Positions 5,482-10,651 of a stretch of 10,651 nucleotides of DNA are shown here, piece by piece. The stretch spans positions 1 through 10,651 of the forward strand of contig DASWCW010000247.1 of assembly GCA_036395835.1 (NCBI GenBank), given 5' to 3'. The position numbers and the translations under genes were made by a program. Positions within the stretch are counted from its first letter, which is position 1. Each line of letters opens with the position of its first letter. The notes under the pieces are model-generated. The model was not told the DNA's origin, searched no databases, and worked only from the letters and a program-made list of their open reading frames with translations. This stretch comes from AP-16 sp036395835 (GTDB lineage Bacteria; Pseudomonadota; Alphaproteobacteria; Rhizobiales; Xanthobacteraceae).

Positions 5482-6999
5482 CTACTGCCCGCGCTTGGCG
5501 GCGCTGGCGAAGCGGCGGGCTTCTTCGGCGGCGCGGAACAGCGCCTTCGCCTTGCTGATGCATTCCTGCTGCTCGAAGGCCGGATCGGAATCGGCGACGA
5601 TGCCGGCGCCGGCCTGCACGTACATCATTCCGTCCTTGACCAGCGCGGTGCGCAGCACGATGCAGGTGTCCATCTCGCCGCTCGCCGAGAAATAACCGAC
5701 GCATCCGGCATAGATCCCGCGCTTCTCCCGCTCGAGCTCGTCGATGATCTGCATGGCCCGCACCTTGGGCGCGCCGGAGACGGTGCCGGCCGGGAACCCG
5801 GCGGCGAGCGCATCGAGCGCGTCGCGCCGTTGATCGAGCCTGCCCTCGACGTTGGAGACGATGTGCATCACCTGGCTGTAGCGCTCGATGTAGAACTGGT
5901 CGGTGACGCGCACCGTGCCGATCGCGGCGACGCGGCCGACGTCGTTGCGCCCCAGATCGAGCAGCATCAGGTGCTCGGCCCGTTCCTTGGGATCGGCGAG
6001 AAGCTCGTCCTCGAGGGCCTTGTCCTCGTGCGGAGTTGTGCCGCGCGGCCGCGTGCCGGCGATCGGCCGCACGGTCACGGTGCCGTCGCGCACGCGCACC
6101 AGGATCTCCGGGCTCGAGCCCGCGATGGCAAATCCGCCGTAGTCGAGGTAGTACAGAAACGGCGCCGGGTTGACGCGGCGCAGCGCGCGATAGAGCGCAA
6201 GCGGCGGCAGCGCGAACGGCGCCTCGAAACGCTGCGAAAGCACCACCTGGAAGATATCGCCGGCGAAGATATATTCCTTCGCCCGCCGCACCATTGCCTC
6301 GAATTGCTCCGGCGCGGTGTTCGAAGCGGGCGCGACGTGGAGCGCGCCGGCATCGCCGTCCGACGCTTCCTGGTCGAGCGGCCGATCGAGATCGTCGATG
6401 ACCGCCGAGAGTCGATCGACGGCGCGGGCGAACGCGAGCTTGGCAGCGATGCCGGGCTCGGGCCGTACCGGGGTGACGATCGCGAGCGTGTCCTCGACCG
6501 TATCGAACACGATGACCAGGCTTGGGCGGACGAGCATCGCGTCGGGAATGCCGATCGGGTCCGGCTTCGGCGGCCCGAGCTCCTCCATCAGCCGCACCAT
6601 GTCGTAGCCGAGATAGCCGAACAGGCCGGCCGCCATGGGCGGCAGCTTCTCCGGCAGCTCGATGCGGCTTTGGGAGAGCAGCGCGCGCAAGGAAGCCAGC
6701 GGCGCTTCGGCGCAGGGAGCGAAGCCGTTCGGATCGGCGCGTGGCGCCCGGTTGATCTCGGCTCCCGTGCCGTCGGCGCGCCAGACCAGATCCGGATCGA
6801 GACCGATGATCGAATAGCGTCCGCGCGTCACGCCGCCTTCGACCGATTCCAGCAGGAAGCTCATCGGCCGGCCGCCGGCGGTCTTCAGAAAGGCTGACAC
6901 CGGGGTTTCGAGATCCGCGACCAGCGTCGTCCATACGACCTGGGCTTCGCCCGCCGCATAAAGTTCGGCGAAAACCTGCTCGGCGGGCTCGATCTGCAT
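5482..6999 (-). CDS. trpE: anthranilate synthase component I TrpE
   Basis: TrpE makes anthranilate from chorismate using ammonia supplied by TrpG, the committed and normally feedback-inhibited step of tryptophan synthesis. The 505-residue protein has an N-terminal domain (about 20-175) with the tryptophan-sensing LLES motif at 49-52 and RYSIIG at 61-66. The chorismate-binding domain (about 230-490) shows FQVVLSQRF at 250-258, PIAGTRPRGTT at 312-322, LMLLDLGRNDVGRV at 344-357, VMHIVSNVEG with His379, and FPAGTVSGAPKVRAM at 402-416. The intact LLES motif points to feedback sensitivity. TrpE is favoured over PabB by this motif and by the trp genes nearby. It starts 9 bases after the ppiD stop without a strong Shine-Dalgarno and carries no fused TrpG domain. 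Its 3' end faces the DUF4926-like gene. Confidence 0.96.
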   Translation of the reverse strand: MQIEPAEQVFAELYAAGEAQVVWTTLVADLETPVSAFLKTAGGRPMSFLLESVEGGVTRGRYSIIGLDPDLVWRADGTGAEINRAPRADPNGFAPCAEAPLASLRALLSQSRIELPEKLPPMAAGLFGYLGYDMVRLMEELGPPKPDPIGIPDAMLVRPSLVIVFDTVEDTLAIVTPVRPEPGIAAKLAFARAVDRLSAVIDDLDRPLDQEASDGDAGALHVAPASNTAPEQFEAMVRRAKEYIFAGDIFQVVLSQRFEAPFALPPLALYRALRRVNPAPFLYYLDYGGFAIAGSSPEILVRVRDGTVTVRPIAGTRPRGTTPHEDKALEDELLADPKERAEHLMLLDLGRNDVGRVAAIGTVRVTDQFYIERYSQVMHIVSNVEGRLDQRRDALDALAAGFPAGTVSGAPKVRAMQIIDELEREKRGIYAGCVGYFSASGEMDTCIVLRTALVKDGMMYVQAGAGIVADSDPAFEQQECISKAKALFRAAEEARRFASAAKRGQ

Positions 7000-7008
7000 G
7001 CGCTCGGC

Positions 7009-8916
7009 TCAGTAGTCGGCCTCGCCGCCGGCGAACCGACGCAGCGCATCCTCATTGATGGTCACGCCGAGCGTGGCTTCGAGCTGCGCGACATACTGGC
7101 CGAACAGGTCGTCCGCCACCGCCTGGCGCAGCGTGTCGCCGTGGCGTTTTGCTTCCGCCGAAGCCGGATCGAACGCCGGCACCTTGATCTCGGTCACGCG
7201 AAACACGATGCGCTCGGCCGAATTCCGCCCCGGGGCGATGCCGGATGCGTCCTTCGGGGTCTGAAACACCGCATCGATGGCGCCGATCGATAGCGGCCCC
7301 GATGCGTTGCCGCGCTTGAGCCCCCACAGCGCTTCGACCTTCAAGCCGGATTGCGCCGCGAGCTCCGCAAACGGCACGCCGCTCTTGAGCTTGTCGATGA
7401 GCTCCGAAGCCTTGGCCGCGAGGCGCTGAGCAACCTGGTCGTCGCGCCACCGGGACTCGACCTGTTCCTTGACCTCATCGAGGCCGCGCTCGCGCGAGGG
7501 CGTGATCCCGGTGACGTCGTACCAAACGAAGCCGCCGCCCGGAAGCGTCAGCGCTTCATTGTCGACGCCGACATTGGAGCCGAACGCCGCGGAAACCGCA
7601 TCGACGCCGGACGGCAGGTCCTTGATCGGCGCGGCATCCGGCCCCCTTCCGGAGCGATCGGTCTCGAAGGTGCGGGCGGTCAGCTTGTATTTCTGGGCGA
7701 TCTCGTCGAGGTGCATGCCTGCGGCGCGATCATCCTCGATCTTGTCGCGCAGATCGAGCAGCTGGGGACGGGCGCTGTCGACCGCGATCTGCTGCTTGAT
7801 CTCGGCGGCGACCTCTTCATAGGGGCGCTTGTGTCCCGCCTCGATCTTGGTGACGTGCACCAGCACGGTGCCGAATCTCCCGGCGACCGGCGCGCTCACC
7901 GCTCCCTCGGGAAGCGCGAAGGCAGCGTCGGCAACCGTGCGGTCGAGCAGCTCGGACTTGGCGATGAGGCCGAGGTCGACGTCCTGGGGTTTGAGGCCGC
8001 GCTCCGCGACGAGATCCGCGAACGCGGTGCCTTTGCCGATGCGGTCCGCCGCCGCGCGGGCCTCGTCGGCATTCGGAAATACGATCTGCTCCACCCGGCG
8101 TTTCTCCGGTGTGCCGTACGTGTCCCGGCGTTCCTCGTAATGGCGGCGCGCGTCGGCTTCCGAGACCTCGATGGTCCGGGCCAAATCCTGGGCGGACAGC
8201 GTCAGGGTCGCGATCTTGCGATATTCGGGCGCGCGGAACTGGGCTTTGTGCTCCTCGTAATATTTGCCGATCAGCTCCGGCGTGGGCACTGCCATGTCGC
8301 CGGCCTGGGCGCGATCGAGCGCGACATAATCGATGCCGCGCTGCTCGTTCTGATAGCGATTGACCGCATCCGCCAAGGTTTTCGGCGCGCCCAGGCCGCC
8401 GCTCAGCGCGTCGGCGAGTTCACGGCGAAGCGCGACGCGTCGCTGCTCCGCCGCGTAGCGCGCCTCGGTAAAGCCGGCGGAGCGGATCATCTGCTGGAAG
8501 CGAAAGCGGTCGAACTGCCCGTTCGGTCCGAGAAAATTCGCGTCCGCCGTGATCTCCCGGGCAATCTCCGCATCCGAGAGATTGAGCCCGAGCTGGCGCG
8601 CCTGCTCGTCGAGCGAGGCTTCGGCCATGAGCTGACCGAGCAGCTGGCGCTCGAGACCGAGCGCGCGCGCCTGATCCGCGGTGATGGCACGGCCGAGCTT
8701 GCGGCCGAGCTGCTGCAGGTGCTCGTTGTAGGCGTGCCGGAACTGCTCGATGCTGATCTCGGTCGAACCGATCTTGGCCAGGCTCGACCGGCCGAAGCCG
8801 CGGAAAATATCGCCGATGCCCCAGACGGCGAAGCTGAGCGCCAAAAAACCGAACAAGCCGGCCATGACCAGCTTGCCGAGCCAATGGGCGGAGGCTTTGT
8901 GTATACCTCGGAGCAT
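7009..8916 (-). CDS. ppiD: PpiD-type periplasmic peptidyl-prolyl isomerase (SurA N-terminal plus parvulin domain)
   Basis: PpiD-type proteins are inner-membrane-anchored chaperones that meet polypeptides leaving the Sec translocon. The 635-residue product opens MLRGIHKASAHWLGK, followed by one membrane segment at about 16-35 (LVMAGLFGFLALSFAVWG), IGDIFRGFG, and a SurA_N-like helical chaperone region to about 220. A parvulin-type domain covers about 270-360 (RVEQIVFPNADEA, then FADLVAERGL, DVDLGLIAKSELL and GRFGTVLVHVTKI). The C-terminal region (about 365-635) repeats the PpiD layout. The classic parvulin GGDLG-like strand is replaced by DVDLGLI, so isomerase activity may be weak, as is common in PpiD. 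I chose ATG 8916-8914 because it gives the standard positive-then-hydrophobic anchor; the frame extends far upstream only as antisense to tpiA. The gene is divergent from tpiA and 9 bases upstream of trpE. Confidence 0.93.
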   Translation of the reverse strand: MLRGIHKASAHWLGKLVMAGLFGFLALSFAVWGIGDIFRGFGRSSLAKIGSTEISIEQFRHAYNEHLQQLGRKLGRAITADQARALGLERQLLGQLMAEASLDEQARQLGLNLSDAEIAREITADANFLGPNGQFDRFRFQQMIRSAGFTEARYAAEQRRVALRRELADALSGGLGAPKTLADAVNRYQNEQRGIDYVALDRAQAGDMAVPTPELIGKYYEEHKAQFRAPEYRKIATLTLSAQDLARTIEVSEADARRHYEERRDTYGTPEKRRVEQIVFPNADEARAAADRIGKGTAFADLVAERGLKPQDVDLGLIAKSELLDRTVADAAFALPEGAVSAPVAGRFGTVLVHVTKIEAGHKRPYEEVAAEIKQQIAVDSARPQLLDLRDKIEDDRAAGMHLDEIAQKYKLTARTFETDRSGRGPDAAPIKDLPSGVDAVSAAFGSNVGVDNEALTLPGGGFVWYDVTGITPSRERGLDEVKEQVESRWRDDQVAQRLAAKASELIDKLKSGVPFAELAAQSGLKVEALWGLKRGNASGPLSIGAIDAVFQTPKDASGIAPGRNSAERIVFRVTEIKVPAFDPASAEAKRHGDTLRQAVADDLFGQYVAQLEATLGVTINEDALRRFAGGEADY

Positions 8917-8973
8917 GATCCTGCGATCGGGTGAGGGCGGTCGGCCGCAAGCGCCGGTCCCGCAAGGCCGCGC

Positions 8974-9002
8974 ATCATAAGGATCGCGGTGGCGGCCCGC
9001 AA
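8974..9002 (-). promoter_or_regulatory. candidate promoter for ppiD-trpE
   Basis: On the minus strand TTGCGG at 9002-8997 (-35) is followed by exactly 17 bases and TATGAT at 8979-8974, a five-of-six -10 match. Transcription would start near 8967, about 50 bases before the ppiD ATG. It lies in the 177-base divergent gap with tpiA and is the best housekeeping-type promoter I see in the window. I saw no equally good tpiA promoter on the other strand. Confidence 0.5.
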
Positions 9003-9078
9003 CCGACCCGCTGGGGGACTCTTCCGCGCACCTTCCCGCTCTGCTAAGCGCTCGCAGCCGTTCGCCGAATGAACCGAG

Positions 9079-9084
9079 AAGGGG
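9079..9084 (+). promoter_or_regulatory. tpiA Shine-Dalgarno
   Basis: AAGGGG lies nine bases before the ATG at 9094 and supports that start. An earlier ATG at 9069 opens a different frame that has no recognisable product. Confidence 0.5.
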
Positions 9085-9093
9085 TGAAAGCAG

Positions 9094-9846
9094 ATGCCGA
9101 GGCGGCGTGCGCTCGTCGCGGGCAATTGGAAGATGCACGGGCTGAAGGCTTCCGTCGCGCAGCTCGAAGCCGTGCTGCGCGGATCCGCCCGGGTCCGGGC
9201 CGACGTCGACCTGATGGTCTGCCCGCCGGCGACCCTGATCGCGGCGTTTGCCGCAGCCGCCACGGGCTCTCGCGTCGCCATCGGCGGCCAGGACTGCCAT
9301 GCCGAACCGTCGGGCGCCTATACGGGCGACATTTCCGCGGAGATGCTGGCCGATGCCGGTGCGCGCGCAGTGATCGTCGGCCATTCGGAACGCCGCGGCT
9401 ATCATCGCGAGACCGATGCCGATGTATGCGGCAAGACGCTCGCCGCCCGGCGGGCGGGGCTCGTTGCGATCGTCTGCATCGGGGAAACCCAGGCGGAACG
9501 CGCCGGCGGCCACACCCTCGCCGTCGTCGAGCGGCAGCTCGCAGGCTCGGTCCCGGATCGGGCGGGACCCGACAATCTGGTGATCGCCTATGAGCCGGTG
9601 TGGGCGATCGGCACCGGCGTGACGCCGACCACAGCGGATATCGAGGCGGTTCACGGCATGATCCGGAAGCGTCTCGCGACGCGGTTCGGCGCGTCGGGCG
9701 AGGGAATTCGGGTGCTCTACGGCGGATCGGTCAAGCCGGAGAACGCCCGCGAGCTGCTCGCGGTCGGGGGCGTCGACGGCGCGCTCGTCGGCGGTGCGAG
9801 CCTCAAGGCCGAGGATTTCCTGGCGATCGCGGCCGCCTATGCGTGA
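9094..9846 (+). CDS. tpiA: triosephosphate isomerase TpiA
   Basis: TpiA interconverts dihydroxyacetone phosphate and glyceraldehyde 3-phosphate in glycolysis and gluconeogenesis. The 250-residue TIM barrel has the normal length and all key residues: Asn11 and Lys13 in AGNWKMHG, electrophile His97 in IVGHSERR, catalytic base Glu167 in AYEPVWAIGTG with the flexible lid right after it, and the phosphate-binding VLYGGSVKPEN (207-217) and ALVGGASL (230-237). ATG 9094 has a Shine-Dalgarno and gives the expected short basic N-terminus before the first strand. The gene is divergent from ppiD. The DUF2283-like gene follows after 17 bases and is probably co-transcribed; secG follows 164 bases further on. 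Confidence 0.97.
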   Translation: MPRRRALVAGNWKMHGLKASVAQLEAVLRGSARVRADVDLMVCPPATLIAAFAAAATGSRVAIGGQDCHAEPSGAYTGDISAEMLADAGARAVIVGHSERRGYHRETDADVCGKTLAARRAGLVAIVCIGETQAERAGGHTLAVVERQLAGSVPDRAGPDNLVIAYEPVWAIGTGVTPTTADIEAVHGMIRKRLATRFGASGEGIRVLYGGSVKPENARELLAVGGVDGALVGGASLKAEDFLAIAAAYA

Positions 9847-9863
9847 CGCAGGCAGGCTTGGCA

Positions 9864-10118
9864 ATGACTGACGCAGCGACCGAAATTGAGATCGATGAGC
9901 AAGCCGACGCGGCTTACGTCCGGGTGGCGGCAACGTCCGTTGACAGGACGGAGGAAATTGCTGATGGCATTCTCGTGGATTTCGATGCCAACGGCGAATT
10001 GATAGGGGTCGAAGTCCTGGATCTTCAGCGTCGGGTGGGCGGCGGCGATCGGAATTCCTATCTCAACGGTCTAGTCGCCGGGCTGAAGCTGTTGCCAGCC
10101 CGTACCGCCGCTGAATAG
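9864..10118 (+). CDS. small DUF2283-like protein
   Basis: This is an 84-residue acidic, soluble protein without a signal peptide or membrane segment. Residues 6-55 match the DUF2283 pattern as I know it: IEIDEQADAAYVRVA, then RTEEIADGILVDFDANGELIGVEVLDLQ, the 'dgi-vDyD-dG-lvGiEiL' signature. The usual tail after that is replaced by a Gly/Arg-rich link and YLNGLVAGLKLLPAR. DUF2283 genes are often found beside DUF4258 genes in pairs that look like toxin-antitoxin modules. No DUF4258-like frame is visible on either side, so this is an orphan, and its function is unknown. It starts 17 bases after the tpiA stop with only a weak AGG-type ribosome site, and probably rides on the tpiA transcript. Confidence 0.85.
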   Translation: MTDAATEIEIDEQADAAYVRVAATSVDRTEEIADGILVDFDANGELIGVEVLDLQRRVGGGDRNSYLNGLVAGLKLLPARTAAE

Positions 10119-10149
10119 CTGCGGGATTGGCCTGCCCAAGATCAAGCTT

Positions 10150-10168
10150 GCCGCGGAAAGGCTGCGGC
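10150..10168 (+). terminator. weak GC hairpin after the DUF2283-like gene
   Basis: GCCGC (10150-10154) and GCGGC (10164-10168) can pair around a 9-base loop, 31 bases past the stop codon at 10118. There is no T-run after it, so at best it is a weak or rho-assisted end of the tpiA transcript. The rest of the gap to secG shows only a possible -10, TATATG at 10222-10227, without a matching -35. Confidence 0.2.
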
Positions 10169-10282
10169 GGCTTCGCAGGCTGGAAATGCCGCGGGGGATC
10201 GTGTAGAGAGCCGCCACTTCCTATATGCGGGACTTCAGCACGCTGGCGGGGCGCGGCCGGGCGGCTTTGATCGGGATTTTGG

Positions 10283-10651
10283 ATGCAGACCGTCATTATC
10301 GTGATCCATCTCATGGTCGTGCTGGCCATGACCGGCGTCGTCCTGCTGCAGCGCTCCGAGGGCGGCGGGCTCGGCATGGGCAATACCGGCGGTGGGTTCA
10401 TGACCAACCGCGGCAGCGCCAACGTATTGACCCGCACGACCGCGACGCTTGCGGCGGTGTTCTTCGCCACCAGCCTGGTGCTGTCGATCCTCGCCGGCTG
10501 GGACCGCAAGCCGCATTCGATCCTCGAAGGAACGAGCCCCACGACCCAGCCCGGCCCCGCCGGGGCCCCGCAGCCGCTCGGAGGCGGCGGGCGCGGCGTG
10601 CTCGACACGCTGCGCCAGCAAGGGCAGCCGTCGGGCCAGCAGGGGCAGCCG
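10283..10651 (+). CDS. secG: preprotein translocase subunit SecG, cut by the window edge
   Basis: SecG is the small inner-membrane subunit of the SecYEG translocon. The frame from ATG 10283 is open to the last base, giving 123 codons with no stop. Two membrane segments, at about 3-22 (VIIVIHLMVVLAMTGVVLLQ) and about 52-72, flank the conserved cytoplasmic loop RSEGGGLGMGN-TGGGFMTNRGSANVLTR, the family signature. A low-complexity Gly/Pro/Gln tail follows from residue 83, as is common in alphaproteobacterial SecG, and ends in the repeated unit QQGQPSG. The real stop lies beyond the window. The gene is on the strand opposite ppiD, whose product works at the exit of the same translocon, but they are not co-transcribed. 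The start is supported by the canonical MQT-type N-terminus; the ribosome site is poor. Confidence 0.93.
   Translation, partial: MQTVIIVIHLMVVLAMTGVVLLQRSEGGGLGMGNTGGGFMTNRGSANVLTRTTATLAAVFFATSLVLSILAGWDRKPHSILEGTSPTTQPGPAGAPQPLGGGGRGVLDTLRQQGQPSGQQGQP
10616..10651 (+). repeat. 21-base-period repeat in the SecG tail (QQGQPSG units)
   Basis: Codons 112-118 read QQGQPSG, and codons 119-123 begin the same unit again (QQGQP). The DNA copies differ only at one synonymous base (CAA/CAG) over the 15 bases visible. More copies may lie to the right. Unit number in such tails typically varies between strains. Confidence 0.75.

Noticed and set aside
7351..8934. A 527-codon open frame antisense to ppiD, with similar long frames antisense to trpE (5473-6897) and trpD (3469-4557)
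   Set aside because: They lie wholly over well-recognised genes on the other strand, show no family motifs, and have the Arg/Ala/Asp-rich composition expected from shadow frames in GC-rich DNA.
9069..9593. A plus-strand frame starting just before tpiA
   Set aside because: It overlaps tpiA in another frame, is Arg-rich without motifs, and lacks the Shine-Dalgarno spacing that tpiA has.
10119..10282. A secG promoter based on TATATG at 10222-10227
   Set aside because: No acceptable -35 is found 16 to 18 bases upstream, so I do not list it as a feature; secG may be read from the tpiA transcript or from a promoter I cannot recognise.
1..10651. CRISPR arrays, insertion sequences, tRNA genes, phage attachment sites
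   Set aside because: No regularly spaced repeats, transposase-like frames, terminal inverted repeats or tRNA-like sequences were seen; the only repeats are the three short tandem ones listed.

Overview
The window is a GC-rich block of mostly housekeeping genes from an alphaproteobacterium, most likely of the Hyphomicrobiales (Bradyrhizobium/Rhodopseudomonas-like). That placement is my inference. It rests on protein sequence style, on a LexA operator of the alphaproteobacterial direct-repeat form GTTC-N7-GTTC, and on the gene order ppiD-trpE-trpG-trpD-trpC-moaC-moeA-lexA, which I recall as typical of that group. I see no insertion sequence, prophage, tRNA, rRNA or CRISPR array.

Layout. Minus strand, in transcription order: ppiD (8916-7009, periplasmic folding factor), trpE (6999-5482), trpG (5011-4403), trpD (4386-3373), trpC (3355-2534), moaC (2532-2041), moeA (2038-830) and lexA (680 to beyond base 1, cut by the window). 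Plus strand: a small DUF4926-like gene (5240-5476) lying antisense between trpE and trpG, then tpiA (9094-9846), a small DUF2283-like gene (9864-10118) and secG (10283 to beyond the right edge, cut by the window).

How the genes work together. TrpE and TrpG form anthranilate synthase. TrpD and TrpC carry out the phosphoribosyl-transfer and indole-ring-closing steps of tryptophan synthesis. trpG through moeA are packed with gaps of 1 to 17 bases and look like one operon that adds two molybdenum-cofactor genes to the trp genes. lexA follows 149 bases later and has its own SOS promoter and operator. ppiD and trpE are 9 bases apart and probably share a promoter in the ppiD-tpiA divergent gap.

The least ordinary part is 5012-5481. 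trpE and trpG would be expected to be adjacent, but a plus-strand DUF4926-like gene separates them. Just before it, overlapping its start codon (TAATG), is a reading frame whose C-terminal residues look like the end of a DUF6883-family protein. I read this as a DUF6883/DUF4926 cassette that entered the trp operon and has since lost most of its first gene. Smaller oddities are a codon-level duplication of the moeA 3' end, a 14-base-period repeat at the trpD/trpC junction, a perfect 7-bp dyad in the trpG upstream region, and a second orphan small DUF gene after tpiA.
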